From positions 358,345 to 422,344 of the forward strand of contig NZ_JACXBP010000006.1 of the NCBI RefSeq assembly GCF_014773485.1: a stretch of DNA of 64,000 bases, written 5' to 3'. Both the position numbers and the translations under genes were made by a program. Under the pieces are notes generated by a model. It saw only the letters and a program-made list of their open reading frames with translations, was not told the origin of the DNA and made no database searches. Below, in pieces: positions 7,654 through 18,068 of the stretch. How positions within the stretch are numbered: position 1 is the first letter of the stretch; each line of letters begins with the position of its first letter. Source of the DNA: Erwinia aphidicola. Its GTDB lineage: Bacteria; Pseudomonadota; Gammaproteobacteria; Enterobacterales; Enterobacteriaceae.

Positions 7654-8642
7654 GTCTCACCGGTACTGAAAAAAGCGCCATCCTGATGATGACCATTGGC
7701 GAAGATCGCGCTGCCGAAGTGTTTAAGCACCTCGACACCCGCGAAGTGCAGCATCTGAGCTCGGCGATCTCGAATATGCGCCAGGTGTCGCACAAGCAGC
7801 TGACCGACGTGCTGCGCGAGTTTGAGATCGATGCCGAACAGTATGCGGCGCTGAGCCTCAACTCCAACGACTATCTGCGCTCCGTGCTGATTAAAGCGCT
7901 GGGCGAAGAGCGTGCCTCTACCCTGCTGGAAGATATTCTCGAAACCCGCGAGACCACCAGCGGCATGGATACGCTGAACTTTATGGAACCGCAGGCGGCT
8001 GCCGACCTGATCCGCGACGAACATCCGCAGATCATCGCCACCATCCTGGTGCACCTGAAGCGCGGCCAGGCGGCCGATATCCTCGCTCAGTTCGACGAGC
8101 GTCTGCGTCACGATGTCATGCTGCGTATCGCCACCTTTGGCGGCGTGCAGCCGGCAGCGCTGGCGGAGCTGACCGAAGTGCTCAACGGCCTGCTGGATGG
8201 TCAGAACCTCAAGCGGGCGAAGATGGGCGGTGTGCGTACTGCAGCCGAGATTATCAACCTGATGAAAACTCAGCAGGAAGAAGCGGTTATCGAAGCAGTG
8301 CGCGAGTTCGACGGCGAACTGGCACAGAAAATCATCGACGAGATGTTCCTGTTCGAAAACCTCGTCGAAGTGGACGACCGCAGTATCCAGCGCCTGTTGC
8401 AGGAAGTGGAGTCCGAGTCGCTGCTGGTGGCGCTGAAGGGTTCCGAACAGCCGCTGCGCGAGAAGTTCCTGAAAAACATGTCACAGCGTGCGGCCGATAT
8501 TCTGCGCGACGATCTGGCCAACCGTGGTCCGATGCGTATGTCTGCGGTAGAGACCGAACAGAAAGCGATTCTGTTGATCGTTCGTCGTCTGGCCGAAAGC
8601 GGCGAGATGGTGATTGGCGGTGGCGAGGAAACCTATGTCTGA
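7650..8642 (+). CDS. fliG: Flagellar motor switch protein FliG
   Basis: A 330-residue C-ring protein that couples MotA/MotB force to rotor turning. The start is the ATG at 7650 overlapping the fliF stop (ATGA); an earlier in-frame start falls inside fliF. It shows the EHPQ motif ([12 protein letters not shown], about residue 124) of the middle domain and the charged torque helix near the C-terminus ([20 protein letters not shown], with ILRDDL following). The length matches E. coli FliG (331). It lies in the tightly packed fliFGHIJK unit. Confidence 0.96.
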   Translation: MSLTGTEKSAILMMTIGEDRAAEVFKHLDTREVQHLSSAISNMRQVSHKQLTDVLREFEIDAEQYAALSLNSNDYLRSVLIKALGEERASTLLEDILETRETTSGMDTLNFMEPQAAADLIRDEHPQIIATILVHLKRGQAADILAQFDERLRHDVMLRIATFGGVQPAALAELTEVLNGLLDGQNLKRAKMGGVRTAAEIINLMKTQQEEAVIEAVREFDGELAQKIIDEMFLFENLVEVDDRSIQRLLQEVESESLLVALKGSEQPLREKFLKNMSQRAADILRDDLANRGPMRMSAVETEQKAILLIVRRLAESGEMVIGGGEETYV

Positions 8643-9324
8643 TAATTCCTCCCTGCCGTGGCAGCGCTGGCAGCCTAACGATCTGGCACAGCGCGATCGG
8701 CCGCTGATTGAAGAGCTGACGATCCCGGAAGTGACGGAAGAGCCTGCGGACGATCGGCAGTTCCAGCTGGAGCAGCTTCAGGCTCAGGTGCGCAATGAAG
8801 CACAGGGTCTGGGCTATACCGAAGGTCAGCAGCGCGGCTTTGCCGAAGGCCAGAAAAACGGTTATGACGCCGGTTTTCAGCAGGGGCTGGCGGAAGCTCA
8901 GCAGCAGCAGGCACCGTTACAGGCGCGCATGCAGCAGCTGGTTTCCGAATTCCACCACACGCTGGAAGCGCTCGACAGCGTCATCGCCTCGCGCCTGATG
9001 CAGCTGGCGCTGGAAGCCGCACGCCAGGTGATTGGCCAGGCACCGCACGTTGACGGCACCGCCCTGCTGCGCCAGATCCAGGGGATGCTGCAGCAGGAGC
9101 CGATGTTCAGCGGCAAACCCACGCTGCGCGTCCACCCGGACGATCTGCCTCGGGTGGAAACCACGCTCGGCGCTACGCTGAGCCTGCACGGCTGGCGTCT
9201 GCTCGGCGACAGCACCATTCACCCGGGCGGCTGCAAAGTCAGCGCCGAGGATGGCGACCTGGATGCCAGCATCGCCACCCGCTGGCATGAACTCTGCCGT
9301 CTGGCCGCACCGGGAGAACTGTAA
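8635..9324 (+). CDS. fliH: Flagellar export ATPase regulator FliH
   Basis: A 229-residue stator-like partner of the FliI ATPase in the flagellar type III export machine. The start at 8635 ([12 protein letters not shown]) has GAGGAAA upstream and overlaps the fliG stop. Residues about 55-90 hold the diagnostic GxxxG repeats ([20 protein letters not shown]), which form the extended helix. The N-terminal SLPWQRWQP contains the conserved tryptophans that dock FliH on FlhA and the C ring. The C-terminal half binds the FliI N-terminus. Its TAA shares a base with the fliI ATG. Confidence 0.94.
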   Translation: MSDNSSLPWQRWQPNDLAQRDRPLIEELTIPEVTEEPADDRQFQLEQLQAQVRNEAQGLGYTEGQQRGFAEGQKNGYDAGFQQGLAEAQQQQAPLQARMQQLVSEFHHTLEALDSVIASRLMQLALEAARQVIGQAPHVDGTALLRQIQGMLQQEPMFSGKPTLRVHPDDLPRVETTLGATLSLHGWRLLGDSTIHPGGCKVSAEDGDLDASIATRWHELCRLAAPGEL

Positions 9325-10685
9325 TGACCACTCGCCTGTCGCGCTGGCTTGGCGCACTCGACAACTTTGAACAGCGTCTGGCCCAGGTGCCCGAGGTACG
9401 TCGCTATGGCCGGCTGGTGCGCGCCACCGGGCTGGTGCTGGAAGCGACCGGCCTGCAGCTGCCGCTGGGTGCGACCTGCGTGATTGAACGTCATGACAGC
9501 CAGGGCATTGGCGAAGTCGAGAGTGAAGTGGTCGGCTTTAACGGCCAGAAACTGCTGCTGATGCCGCTGGAAGAAGTAGAAGGCATCATTCCCGGCGCGC
9601 GCGTTTATGCCCGCGTGGCAGGTGATAACCAGCACAGCGGCAAACAGCTGATGCTCGGGCCAGAACTGCTGGGGCGCGTGCTCGACGGCAGCGGTCGCCC
9701 GCTGGACGGCCTGCCTGCACCGGAAACCGGCTATCGCGCCCCGCTGATCACGCCGCCGTTTAACCCTTTACAGCGCACGCCGATCACCGACGTGCTGGAT
9801 ACCGGCGTGCGGGCGATTAACGCTCTGCTTACCGTCGGTCGCGGCCAGCGTATGGGGCTGTTCGCGGGTTCCGGCGTCGGTAAAAGCGTGCTGCTCGGCA
9901 TGATGGCGCGCTACACCAAGGCGGACGTCATCGTGGTCGGGCTGATTGGCGAACGTGGCCGCGAAGTCAAAGACTTTATCGAAAACATTCTCGGTACCGA
10001 AGGCCGTGCGCGGGCGGTGGTGATTGCCGCCCCGGCGGATGTCTCTCCTTTATTACGTATGCAGGGTGCTTCTTACGCCACGCGCATTGCCGAAGACTTC
10101 CGCGACCGTGGCCAGCACGTGCTGCTGATCATGGATTCCCTGACGCGTTACGCCATGGCCCAGCGTGAAATAGCGCTGGCGATCGGGGAGCCGCCAGCCA
10201 CCAAAGGCTATCCGCCTTCCGTGTTTGCCAAGCTGCCCGCGCTGGTCGAGCGCGCCGGTAACGGCATCGACGGCGGTGGTTCGATTACCGCCTTCTATAC
10301 CGTTCTGACCGAAGGGGACGATCAGCAGGACCCGATCGCCGACTCCGCGCGCGCCATTCTCGATGGCCACATTGTGCTGTCGCGCCGCCTGGCAGAATCC
10401 GGCCACTACCCGGCTATTGATATTGAAGCCTCGATCAGCCGCGTCATGGCACACCTGATCGATGAGACGCACTACGCCCGCGTGCGCCAGTTTAAACAGC
10501 TGCTTTCCAGCTACCAGCGCAACCGCGATCTGGTCAGCGTGGGGGCGTATGCCGCCGGGACCGACCCGACGCTGGATAAAGCGATCAAACTCTACCCAGA
10601 GCTGGAGGCCTTCCTGCAGCAGGGGATGTTTGAGCGCAGTACGTTTGATGATGCCAGCCTGCATCTGCAGGCGATCTTTGGTTAA
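9324..10685 (+). CDS. fliI: Flagellum-specific export ATPase FliI
   Basis: A 453-residue F1-beta-like hexameric ATPase that helps load export substrates with FliH and FliJ. The Walker A motif is [13 protein letters not shown] (about residues 181-193), Walker B is [13 protein letters not shown], and the type III ATPase signature ERGREVKDF is present. The N-terminal segment ([15 protein letters not shown]) is the FliH-binding helix. Length and order are as in E. coli. It is followed 20 bp later by fliJ. Confidence 0.96.
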   Translation: MTTRLSRWLGALDNFEQRLAQVPEVRRYGRLVRATGLVLEATGLQLPLGATCVIERHDSQGIGEVESEVVGFNGQKLLLMPLEEVEGIIPGARVYARVAGDNQHSGKQLMLGPELLGRVLDGSGRPLDGLPAPETGYRAPLITPPFNPLQRTPITDVLDTGVRAINALLTVGRGQRMGLFAGSGVGKSVLLGMMARYTKADVIVVGLIGERGREVKDFIENILGTEGRARAVVIAAPADVSPLLRMQGASYATRIAEDFRDRGQHVLLIMDSLTRYAMAQREIALAIGEPPATKGYPPSVFAKLPALVERAGNGIDGGGSITAFYTVLTEGDDQQDPIADSARAILDGHIVLSRRLAESGHYPAIDIEASISRVMAHLIDETHYARVRQFKQLLSSYQRNRDLVSVGAYAAGTDPTLDKAIKLYPELEAFLQQGMFERSTFDDASLHLQAIFG

Positions 10686-10705
10686 GTCTGAACAGCGGAG
10701 AACTT

Positions 10706-11152
10706 ATGGCTAAGACAGCTTCCCCGATCGATACCCTGCGCGATCTGGCACATAAAGATGTGGAAAAAGCCGCCATCCAGTTAGGCGACGTACGCCGGGC
10801 GCAAAAGCAGGCAGACGATCAGCTGACAATGCTGCTCAACTACCAGGACGAATACCGCAGGAATCTCAACACCACCATGAGCGAAGGGATTGCCAGTACG
10901 CGCTGGTACAACTACCACCAGTTTATTCAGACGCTGGAAAAGGCGATTGAACAGCACCGCGCCCAGCTGATGCACTGGAACACCCGGGTAGAAAATGCCC
11001 TGCGCTTCTGGCGCGACAAACAGCAGCGGCTGCACGCCTATGAAACGCTTCAGGCGCGGGCGCTGGCAACCGCACTCTTACAGGAAAACCGTCTCGATCA
11101 GAAACGGATGGACGAATTTGCCCAACGGGCATCATTGAGGAAAGGCGAATGA
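10706..11152 (+). CDS. fliJ: Flagellar export chaperone FliJ
   Basis: A 148-residue, two-helix coiled-coil protein that sits in the FliI hexamer and contacts FlhA, recycling export chaperones. It is charged and Gln-rich throughout ([20 protein letters not shown]), with no hydrophobic stretch. The central [17 protein letters not shown] segment is typical of enterobacterial FliJ. A GCGGAG sequence lies ahead of the ATG. Its 3' end overlaps fliK by four bases. Confidence 0.93.
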   Translation: MAKTASPIDTLRDLAHKDVEKAAIQLGDVRRAQKQADDQLTMLLNYQDEYRRNLNTTMSEGIASTRWYNYHQFIQTLEKAIEQHRAQLMHWNTRVENALRFWRDKQQRLHAYETLQARALATALLQENRLDQKRMDEFAQRASLRKGE

Positions 11153-12450
11153 TTACCTTACCAACCGCAGTGGCGACCACCAGCGCCAGTAGCAAAACCG
11201 GTGCGGCTGCCACCACCCCTGACAGCACGCTGGACGCGACTCCCGGCGGCGACAGCGCCGCCAGCGGTGAAAATTTGCCGCAGGGGTTTCTCACTCTGCT
11301 GGGGAACCGACTGCTATCGCTGGCGCAGCAGGGTGCCAGCGCCGCCCCTCAGGATGACACGGCGCAAAATGTTACCGCCGATGGGAAAGCACCGGCAAAA
11401 ACCAGCATCAGCGATCTGCTGGCCGCGCTGGATAAGCCCGAGACGCTGACCGCGCTGCTGCAACCGCAAAAAGCCAGCACGGAAAAAAGCCCGGACAGCG
11501 AGGAGAAAGCCGCGCCGGTGGAGCTGAGCAGCAGCGATTTGCAGGCGTTACAGGCGCTGTACGCAATGCTGCCCAACGCTGCCGCAGTGCCCGTCGCCAG
11601 CGGTAACAGCAGCAGCAAAAACAGCGACCTGCTGAGCAGCGATCTGAGCAAGAGCAGCAAAGGCTCGACGCTGAACGCGTTAAGCGCGGCGTTGGGTAAA
11701 GTGAGCAGCGACGACGCTGACGCCGCGGGCACAGCCACCACGAAAACCGGCAGCGCTGGCGTACTGCTGCCGGGCAACTCCGACAGCGCGACTGCTGCGG
11801 CAAAATCCAGCGCTAACCCGGGTGCGCAGACGCTTGACTCAGCTTTTCAGCAGGTTATGAGCCACGTCAGCAAAGATAACGACAAAGAAAATTCAAGTTC
11901 TGCCCTCAACGCGACGATAACCAATAATGTGATCAGCGCCGCTTCTTCCGCGCAGACCCCGACTTCAACCTCGACGGTCAGCGCGCCGGCAACGCCACTG
12001 CTGAATTCTCAGCTTGGCAGCCCGGAATGGCAGCAGGCACTGGGACAACAGATCCTGATGTTCAGCCGCAATGGGCAGCAGACCGCCGAGTTGCATCTGC
12101 ATCCGCAGGACCTGGGCAGCATCCAGATCTCTTTGAAGCTGGATAATGACCAGGCCCAGCTGAGTATGGTGTCGAACCATAGCCAGGTCAGGGCCGCGCT
12201 TGAGGCCGCTATCCCTCAACTGCGTACCTCACTGGCTGAAAGCGGCATCAGCCTGGGTCAAAGTAATGTCAGTAGCGATGCATTCCAGCAGGGTCAGTCC
12301 TTTAATGGCCAGCAGGAACAGCAGCGTAATAACAACGGAAACCCGTTTAGTCTTGCTAATGAAAATGACAGTGATGTGATGCAAATTGCCGTACCTGCCG
12401 CCCTGCAGGCGCGTGCAGCTGGCTCCAATGCTGTTGATATTTTCGCCTGA
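11149..12450 (+). CDS. fliK: Flagellar hook-length control protein FliK
   Basis: A 433-residue secreted molecular ruler that sets hook length and switches export from rod/hook to filament substrates. Residues 1 to about 290 are Ala/Ser/Thr/Asn-rich low-complexity sequence, as expected for the flexible ruler. The conserved C-terminal domain starts near [20 protein letters not shown] and includes [20 protein letters not shown], the FlhB-switching domain. The order between fliJ and fliL is standard. It is longer than E. coli FliK (375), and the extra length lies in the low-complexity part. Confidence 0.93.
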   Translation: MITLPTAVATTSASSKTGAAATTPDSTLDATPGGDSAASGENLPQGFLTLLGNRLLSLAQQGASAAPQDDTAQNVTADGKAPAKTSISDLLAALDKPETLTALLQPQKASTEKSPDSEEKAAPVELSSSDLQALQALYAMLPNAAAVPVASGNSSSKNSDLLSSDLSKSSKGSTLNALSAALGKVSSDDADAAGTATTKTGSAGVLLPGNSDSATAAAKSSANPGAQTLDSAFQQVMSHVSKDNDKENSSSALNATITNNVISAASSAQTPTSTSTVSAPATPLLNSQLGSPEWQQALGQQILMFSRNGQQTAELHLHPQDLGSIQISLKLDNDQAQLSMVSNHSQVRAALEAAIPQLRTSLAESGISLGQSNVSSDAFQQGQSFNGQQEQQRNNNGNPFSLANENDSDVMQIAVPAALQARAAGSNAVDIFA

Positions 12451-12605
12451 CGGCAACAAACGCGCAAGCTGATGGCAAAACTCGCGTCTTTTCTGCCTAT
12501 TGTTTGGTGCAAGACGCGGGATAATTCGCTCATAAAGCCGTGGGACAGTGAGAAATATGACGTGGCACCGCCCCTCGAAAATAATCACAGGAAGTTACAG
12601 CTAAT
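12451..12605 (+). promoter_or_regulatory. fliK-fliL intergenic region
   Basis: A 155-bp break between two otherwise packed flagellar units, so the site expected for a separate fliL promoter. It contains an inverted repeat CGCGTCTT (12483-12490) and AAGACGCG (12511-12518) with a 20-base loop and no T run. I find no clear promoter pair. Confidence 0.35.
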
Positions 12606-13088
12606 ATGACTGATAACGCTAAAGCCAAAAGCGGCAAACGTAAGCTCCTGATACCCGTGTTACTGATCGTGACTCTGGTCGCTTGCAGCGTGGCGGGATA
12701 TACAGTCTGGCACATGATGAAGGCGCCGAAAGATGCCGCTGCGGCTGCAAAGCCTGAGCCGCCACCTGCCCCGGTCTTTTTTGCTCTGGATACGTTTACG
12801 GTCAACTTGATCAACCCAGACAACGACCCGGATCGCGTGCTTTATGTCGGCTTCACCCTGCGCTTGCCGGATGAAGAGACCCGTCGTCGCATGAACGATT
12901 ATCTGCCGGAAGTACGCAGCCGTTTACTGCTGCTGCTGTCGCGTCAGAATGCTACGGGCCTCGCCAATGAGCAGGGCAAGCAGCAGTTAGTGACACAGAT
13001 TAAACAGGTACTGGCACCTCCGCTGGTGCAGGGACAACCACAGCAGGTCGTGACAGATGTACTGTTTACGGCCTTCATTCTGCGGTGA
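12606..13088 (+). CDS. fliL: Flagellar basal-body-associated protein FliL
   Basis: A 160-residue single-span inner-membrane protein around the motor stators that supports torque under load. The N-terminus is cytoplasmic and basic ([15 protein letters not shown]), then comes one membrane helix ([20 protein letters not shown]). A Pro-rich linker ([20 protein letters not shown]) leads into the periplasmic stomatin-like domain ending in [11 protein letters not shown]. It heads the fliLMNOPQR unit. Confidence 0.94.
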   Translation: MTDNAKAKSGKRKLLIPVLLIVTLVACSVAGYTVWHMMKAPKDAAAAAKPEPPPAPVFFALDTFTVNLINPDNDPDRVLYVGFTLRLPDEETRRRMNDYLPEVRSRLLLLLSRQNATGLANEQGKQQLVTQIKQVLAPPLVQGQPQQVVTDVLFTAFILR

Positions 13089-13097
13089 TGGATATAC

Positions 13098-14105
13098 ATG
13101 GGCGATAACATTCTTTCTCAGGCAGAAATTGACGCACTACTCAATGGCGACAGCGATAGTGCGGCAGAAGATAAGGTCAGTACCGGGGGCGAAAGCGATA
13201 TTCGCCCTTACGATCCCAATACTCAGCGCCGCGTGGTACGCGAGCGTCTGCAGGCACTGGAGATCATCAACGAACGTTTTGCGCGTTCTTACCGTATGGC
13301 GCTGTTTAACCTGCTGCGTCGCAGCCCGGATATTTCCGTCGGCGCGATAAAGATCCAGCCATACCATGAGTTTGCCCGCAATCTGCCGGTACCTACCAAC
13401 CTTAACCTTATCCACCTCAAGCCGCTGCGTGGCACGGCGCTGGTGGTATTTTCGCCGAGTCTGGTGTTTATCGCCGTTGATAACCTGTTTGGTGGTGACG
13501 GCCGTTTTCCGACCAAGGTCGAAGGACGCGAGTTTACCCACACCGAACAGCGCGTGATCCGCCGTATGTTAAAGCTGGCGCTGGAAGCCTACAGCGAAGC
13601 GTGGAAGCCGATCTATCCGCTGGACGTAGAGTACGTGCGTTCGGAAATGCAGGTGAAGTTCACCAACATTACTACCTCACCGAATGACATCGTGGTCACC
13701 ACGCCATTCCAGGTGGAGATTGGTAACCTGACCGGTGAGTTCAACATCTGTATCCCATTCAGCATGATCGAGCCGCTGCGTGAAACGCTGGTGAACCCAC
13801 CGCTGGAGAACTCGCGTACCGAAGATGAGAACTGGCGTGACACGCTGGTGAAACAGGTTCAGCACTCGGAGCTGGAGCTGGTGGCGAATTTTGCCGATGT
13901 CTCAATGAGAATTTCCCGTCTGCTGGAGTTAAAGCCCGGCGACGTCTTACCGATTGAAAAACCGGACCGCATTATCGCCCATGTCGATGGCGTGCCGGTG
14001 TTGACCAGCCAGTACGGAACACTGAATAAACAGTATGCACTGCGCGTGGAACACCTGATCAACCCGATTTTGAATTCGCTGAATGAGGAACAGCCCGATG
14101 AGTGA
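13098..14105 (+). CDS. fliM: Flagellar motor switch protein FliM
   Basis: A 335-residue C-ring protein that binds phospho-CheY and passes the switch signal to FliG. The N-terminal peptide MGDNILSQAEIDALLNG is the conserved CheY-binding segment. The middle domain follows (RVVRERLQALEIINERFARS), and the C-terminal SpoA domain includes VLTSQYGTLNKQYALRVEHL. The stop codon overlaps the fliN start at 14098. The length matches E. coli (334). Confidence 0.96.
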   Translation: MGDNILSQAEIDALLNGDSDSAAEDKVSTGGESDIRPYDPNTQRRVVRERLQALEIINERFARSYRMALFNLLRRSPDISVGAIKIQPYHEFARNLPVPTNLNLIHLKPLRGTALVVFSPSLVFIAVDNLFGGDGRFPTKVEGREFTHTEQRVIRRMLKLALEAYSEAWKPIYPLDVEYVRSEMQVKFTNITTSPNDIVVTTPFQVEIGNLTGEFNICIPFSMIEPLRETLVNPPLENSRTEDENWRDTLVKQVQHSELELVANFADVSMRISRLLELKPGDVLPIEKPDRIIAHVDGVPVLTSQYGTLNKQYALRVEHLINPILNSLNEEQPDE

Positions 14106-14499
14106 TACCAATAAGCCGTCCGACGACGACATCTCTGCGGACGACCTGTGGGCTGACGCAATGAACGAACAGGTAAAATCCTCTTCAACCGGCGGCGTGT
14201 TTAAATCGCTGGAAAATGGCGATATTGCTGCTGGTTCGCAGGATATCGACATGATTATGGATATCCCGGTGAAGCTCACCGTGGAGCTTGGCCGTACCAA
14301 AATGACCATTAAAGAGCTGCTGCGCCTGTCGCAGGGTTCGGTAGTGGCGCTGGACGGCTTAGCCGGGGAGCCGCTGGATATCCTGATCAACGGCTATTTG
14401 ATTGCCCAGGGTGAAGTGGTGGTGGTCGCCGATAAATATGGCGTGCGCATTACCGACATTATCACCCCGACCGAACGTATGCGTCGTCTGAGCCGCTAA
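14098..14499 (+). CDS. fliN: Flagellar motor switch protein FliN
   Basis: A 133-residue C-ring protein that builds the lower ring with FliM and docks FliH. The start at 14098 (MSDTNKPSDDDIS) overlaps the fliM stop; an earlier ATG lies inside fliM. The SpoA domain occupies the C-terminal 80 residues: DIPVKLTVELGRTKMTIKEL, LSQGSVVALDGLAGEPLDIL and VVADKYGVRITDI. The fliO ATG follows directly after its TAA. Confidence 0.95.
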   Translation: MSDTNKPSDDDISADDLWADAMNEQVKSSSTGGVFKSLENGDIAAGSQDIDMIMDIPVKLTVELGRTKMTIKELLRLSQGSVVALDGLAGEPLDILINGYLIAQGEVVVVADKYGVRITDIITPTERMRRLSR

Positions 14500-14889
14500 A
14501 TGAATACCACCCAGCAGCAGCCAGTCATCGGGCAGCCGGCCATTTCTACCGGTTCAATGCTGACTCAGGTGAGCGGGGTACTGGCGGCGATTATTATTCT
14601 GATCCTCGCCTGCGCCTGGGTGGCAAAGCGCTTCGGCTTTGCCACTAAGCGCAGCGGCAGTGAGAAACTGAATATCAGCGCCAGCTGCCAGCTGGGACAG
14701 CGTGAACGCGTGGTCGTGGTTGATGTGGATGATGTGCGTCTGGTTCTGGGCGTCACCGCTCAGCAGATCACCCATCTGCATACCCTGCCGGCGAAACCGC
14801 AGCAGGAACTCCCGGAAGCACCGGCTGTGACGGCAGATTTCCGTCAGGTTCTGCAGTCGTTAATGAAAGGTTCCGGGAAGAAAAAATGA
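14500..14889 (+). CDS. fliO: Flagellar export protein FliO
   Basis: A 129-residue membrane protein that helps assemble the FliP pore of the export gate. It has one membrane helix ([20 protein letters not shown], about residues 25-44) followed by a small cytoplasmic domain with the conserved [20 protein letters not shown]. It starts immediately after the fliN stop and overlaps fliP by four bases. FliO is the most variable of the export genes; the call rests on order plus this motif. Confidence 0.92.
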   Translation: MNTTQQQPVIGQPAISTGSMLTQVSGVLAAIIILILACAWVAKRFGFATKRSGSEKLNISASCQLGQRERVVVVDVDDVRLVLGVTAQQITHLHTLPAKPQQELPEAPAVTADFRQVLQSLMKGSGKKK

Positions 14890-15623
14890 AACGTCTCCTT
14901 CCACTGTTAGCACTGGTTTTGCTGATGCTGACTCCGAACGTCTACGCGCAGCTGCCTGGGCTTATCAGTAAGCCGATGGCTAACGGCGGCCAGAGCTGGT
15001 CGCTGCCGGTGCAGACGCTGGTATTTATTACCTCGCTGACCTTCCTGCCGGCAATATTGCTGATGATGACCAGCTTCACGCGCATCATCATCGTTTTCGG
15101 CCTGCTGCGTAACGCGCTGGGTACCCCCTCTGCGCCACCCAACCAGGTGCTGCTTGGCCTGTCGCTGTTCCTGACCTTCTTTATTATGGGCCCGGTGTTC
15201 GACAAAATTTATACTGATGCCTATCTGCCGTTCAGCGAAGACAAGATCAGCATGCAGGAAGCCATTGATAAAGGTGCGCAGCCGCTGCGTGAGTTTATGC
15301 TGCGCCAGACGCGTGAAGCGGACCTTGCGCTGTTTGCCCGCCTGGCTAACACGCCACCGATTGCCGGGCCGGAAGCGGTGCCGATGCGTATTCTGCTGCC
15401 GGCTTACGTCACCAGTGAACTGAAAACGGCTTTCCAGATCGGCTTCACGGTATTTATTCCATTCCTGATTATCGACTTGGTGGTCGCCAGCGTGCTGATG
15501 GCGCTGGGGATGATGATGGTGCCCCCCGCCACCATCTCCCTGCCCTTTAAGCTGATGCTGTTTGTGCTGGTGGATGGCTGGCAGCTGCTCATCGGCTCAC
15601 TGGCCCAAAGTTTCTACTCTTAA
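14886..15623 (+). CDS. fliP: Flagellar export-gate protein FliP
   Basis: A 245-residue core subunit of the FliPQR export gate. An N-terminal cleavable signal peptide is visible ([20 protein letters not shown], then A-Q). Four membrane segments follow, with the conserved [20 protein letters not shown], a large periplasmic domain, and the C-terminal [19 protein letters not shown]. The length matches E. coli FliP (245). Confidence 0.96.
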   Translation: MKRLLPLLALVLLMLTPNVYAQLPGLISKPMANGGQSWSLPVQTLVFITSLTFLPAILLMMTSFTRIIIVFGLLRNALGTPSAPPNQVLLGLSLFLTFFIMGPVFDKIYTDAYLPFSEDKISMQEAIDKGAQPLREFMLRQTREADLALFARLANTPPIAGPEAVPMRILLPAYVTSELKTAFQIGFTVFIPFLIIDLVVASVLMALGMMMVPPATISLPFKLMLFVLVDGWQLLIGSLAQSFYS

Positions 15624-15637
15624 GCGAGGCCACAAAA

Positions 15638-15907
15638 ATGACTCCTGAATCGGTAATGGTTTTGGGCCACGACGCGATGCAGATTGCGCTGGCGCTGGCC
15701 GCCCCGCTGCTGCTGGCAGCGCTGGTAAGCGGCCTGTTAATCAGCCTGCTGCAGGCGGCTACCCAGATTAACGAACAAACGCTCTCCTTTATTCCGAAGA
15801 TCCTTTCCGTGGTGGCAACCATCGTGGTGGCCGGTCCGTGGATGCTCAATCTGATCCTCGACTATATGCGTACCCTGTTCTCCAACCTGCCTTATCTGAT
15901 CGGATAA
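15638..15907 (+). CDS. fliQ: Flagellar export-gate protein FliQ
   Basis: An 89-residue protein with two membrane helices ([20 protein letters not shown] and [20 protein letters not shown]); four copies pack around FliP and FliR in the export gate. [20 protein letters not shown] is the conserved linker. GAGG lies eight bases before the ATG. Its TAA shares its last base with the fliR ATG. Confidence 0.96.
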   Translation: MTPESVMVLGHDAMQIALALAAPLLLAALVSGLLISLLQAATQINEQTLSFIPKILSVVATIVVAGPWMLNLILDYMRTLFSNLPYLIG

Positions 15908-16692
15908 TGATTCTTTTTGACAGCAGTCAACTTTTATTCTGGATAAGTCAGCTATTCTGGCCGCTTGCTCGCGTGCTGGCTTTGATCATGACCGCGCCGC
16001 TGCTGAGCGAAAAATCGATTAGCCGCAAGGTGAAAATTGGTCTGGGCCTGATGATTACCTGGGTATTGATCCCGTCGTTACCCCCGACCAACGTTACGCT
16101 GTTTTCGGTTGGCGGCTTCTGGTTGCTGATTCAGCAGATACTGATTGGCGTCGCGATTGGTTTTACCATGCAGTTTGCCTTTGCGGCGGTGCGTACCGCG
16201 GGGGAAGTGATTGGTTTGCAGATGGGCTTATCCTTTGCCACCTTCTTTGATCCGGCCAGCCGCCTCAACATGCCGGTTCTGGCGCGCTTTCTCGATATGC
16301 TGGCGATGTTGCTGTTTCTCTCCTTCAACGGTCACCTGTGGCTGATTTCGATGGTTGCGGACAGTTTTCATACTTTGCCTATTGGTGGCGAGCCGCTGAA
16401 CAGCAATGCGTTCCTGGCGCTGACCAAAGCCGCCAATTTAATTTTCCTTAACGGCATGAGATTAGCGCTACCGTTAATCACCCTATTACTCACCTTAAAC
16501 CTGGCCCTGGGTTTGTTAAACCGCGTTTCACCACAGCTGTCGGTTTTCGCTATCGGCTTCCCGGTCACCTTATCGATAGGTATGGTGTTCATGAGCCTGA
16601 TGATGCCCCTGCTGGCGCCCTTCTGCGAGCATTTATTCAGTGAAGTGTTCGACTTACTGTCGACATTACTCAGTGAACTACCCGGCAAGTAA
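15907..16692 (+). CDS. fliR: Flagellar export-gate protein FliR
   Basis: A 261-residue polytopic membrane protein that closes the FliPQR export gate. I use the ATG at 15907 ([20 protein letters not shown]), which overlaps the fliQ stop and gives the E. coli length; an earlier in-frame ATG at 15838 lies inside fliQ. Conserved parts include [20 protein letters not shown] and [19 protein letters not shown]. It is the last gene of the flagellar run. Confidence 0.95.
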   Translation: MILFDSSQLLFWISQLFWPLARVLALIMTAPLLSEKSISRKVKIGLGLMITWVLIPSLPPTNVTLFSVGGFWLLIQQILIGVAIGFTMQFAFAAVRTAGEVIGLQMGLSFATFFDPASRLNMPVLARFLDMLAMLLFLSFNGHLWLISMVADSFHTLPIGGEPLNSNAFLALTKAANLIFLNGMRLALPLITLLLTLNLALGLLNRVSPQLSVFAIGFPVTLSIGMVFMSLMMPLLAPFCEHLFSEVFDLLSTLLSELPGK

Positions 16693-16746
16693 ACTTTAGT
16701 ATTCCCCCTCTGACACAAAAGCATTGTTAAGCCATCGAAATATATC

Positions 16747-16806
16747 AGTGCATTTTTCACACCATTATTTGCAGAATTACCTTAAGGAAATTCTGATAAA
16801 TGCACT
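16747..16806. repeat. Nested inverted repeat downstream of fliR
   Basis: Outer arms AGTGCATTT (16747-16755) and AAATGCACT (16798-16806) match perfectly. Inside them CAGAATTACCTT (16772-16783) and AAGGAAATTCTG (16784-16795) form a 24-bp dyad with one mismatch. It lies 55 bp after the fliR stop in AT-rich DNA and could fold as a branched RNA or serve as a protein site. The adjacent sequence lacks a U-run, so it is not a classic terminator. Confidence 0.5.
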
Positions 16807-17346
16807 AGCGCGGTGAAAATAATTCTTATTAAAACCCAGTTAGCGTATTTTAAATCCTCAAACCGGTGATTTGTTGCGAAACAGTTAACGGTTAAAAAAT
16901 GGGTAAATGTCTGTTTTTAATGAAGATTTTATTTTTCTCGGTTTTTCTTGTTTTAAAATTCATTTTACGGCATTGTCAATGCTTCCCGCATGCCTACACT
17001 TTCGGGGAATGAATGTTTTTAGGATTCGTCCTATCAGAGTTTTCCTGATTCTGCGCGATAGTGTCGACGTCAGCGGAAAACTGTGTCAGGTGCTGTACTA
17101 ACTCAGATGTCTAAGCAGTCTCGCTGCTAACCCTCTGAAGTGGTTGACTTTTCAGAGCATCGCTCTGTCTAAAGCCAAATTAGCAGTCAGCAAGGACGCA
17201 TGAGTACTCTCGCCGTAGATGGCAAAGCTTTATTCAGGCTGGGTAAAAATAACAAGATCGTGATTAAGAACTCTTTGCTCTCGTACCGCAAGCACGTAAT
17301 TCATCGTTGATTTAAACGGAAAACAAATTTGGTGAGGGTAGCTATT
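16807..17346 (+). other. rcsA leader and regulatory region, no gene
   Basis: This AT-rich stretch separates the flagellar cluster from rcsA. It contains the RcsAB-type box, the weak promoter candidate at 17144-17173 and a short hairpin CTCTGAA / TTCAGAG around 17133-17156. If that promoter is right the rcsA leader is about 165 bases, comparable with the long leader of E. coli rcsA. A 64-codon frame at 16907-17101 lacks a ribosome site and is not accepted as a gene. Confidence 0.45.
17020..17033 (+). promoter_or_regulatory. RcsAB box upstream of rcsA
   Basis: TAGGATTCGTCCTA is a dyad with perfect five-base arms and matches 10 of 14 positions of the RcsAB consensus TAAGAATATTCCTA. It lies 314 bp before the rcsA ATG. 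In E. coli, RcsA with RcsB activates its own gene through such a box, so positive autoregulation is inferred. A possible promoter is further downstream (TTGACT at 17144-17149, TCTAAA at 17168-17173, 18-bp spacer). Confidence 0.6.
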
Positions 17347-17982
17347 ATGCCAACGATTATTATGGATTCATGTAACTACACACGACTAGGCTTAAGCGAT
17401 TATATGGCGGTTAAAGGGGTTAAAAAGAAAAATATAACCACCGTTAACGACATGGACCAACTGCAAATTAAATGCCAGCAGATTCAACCTGGCGTGGTCT
17501 TTATTAATGAAGACTGTTTTATTCATGAGTCCGATGCAAGTCAGCGTATCAGAGACATTATCATGCAGCACCCTGATACCCTGTTCTTCATCTTCATGGC
17601 TATCTCCAATATCCATTTTGAGGAATACCTCTACGTTCGTAAGAACTTGATTATTACATCAAAATCGATAAAGCCGGCGACTCTTGATACGCTGCTTAGC
17701 AGCTACTTTCAAAAGAAAGTCAGTATGTCACCCCGCTACAATTCAGGCTTCGACGTCCATCCATTAACGCTCAGCCAGACTGAGTCTAATATGCTTAAGA
17801 TGTGGATGTCCGGTCACGATACAATACAAATCTCAGATAAAATGCAGATTAAAGCCAAAACGGTTTCATCGCATAAAGGCAATATAAAACGTAAAATTAA
17901 AACGCATAATAAGCAGGTTATTTATCACGTAGTTCGTTTAACTGATAATGTCACCAGCGGTATTTACGTCAACGTAAGATAA
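17347..17982 (+). CDS. rcsA: Capsule synthesis regulator RcsA
   Basis: A 211-residue LuxR/FixJ-type transcription factor that binds DNA together with RcsB to activate exopolysaccharide genes and, in plant-associated relatives, to repress flagellar genes. I start at the ATG at 17347 ([20 protein letters not shown]), with GGTGAGGG upstream, because it matches the E. coli N-terminus; an upstream start adds MVRVAI. The C-terminal helix-turn-helix, including [20 protein letters not shown] and [19 protein letters not shown], is nearly identical to E. coli RcsA. In E. coli it also lies beside fliR. RcsA is a Lon substrate in E. coli. Confidence 0.95.
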   Translation: MPTIIMDSCNYTRLGLSDYMAVKGVKKKNITTVNDMDQLQIKCQQIQPGVVFINEDCFIHESDASQRIRDIIMQHPDTLFFIFMAISNIHFEEYLYVRKNLIITSKSIKPATLDTLLSSYFQKKVSMSPRYNSGFDVHPLTLSQTESNMLKMWMSGHDTIQISDKMQIKAKTVSSHKGNIKRKIKTHNKQVIYHVVRLTDNVTSGIYVNVR

Positions 17983-17989
17983 CGCACCA

Positions 17990-18015
17990 GGCAGGTCAGC
18001 ATTCGCTGACCTGCC
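17990..18015 (+). terminator. Hairpin after rcsA
   Basis: GGCAGGTCAGC (17990-18000) and GCTGACCTGCC (18005-18015) form an 11-bp perfect stem with a four-base loop, seven bases after the rcsA stop. The following bases (CGTTCTCCGTTT) are only moderately T-rich. Confidence 0.65.
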
Positions 18016-18068
18016 CGTTCTCCGTTTGCAGAATGCTCAATCTGTGAGCCTGCTCCCACTTCAAGACC

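Noticed and set aside
10053..10664. 203-codon frame opposite fliI
   Set aside because: Antisense shadow of a conserved ATPase gene, without ribosome site.
16907..17101. 64-codon frame before rcsA
   Set aside because: Overlaps the RcsAB-type box and has no ribosome site.
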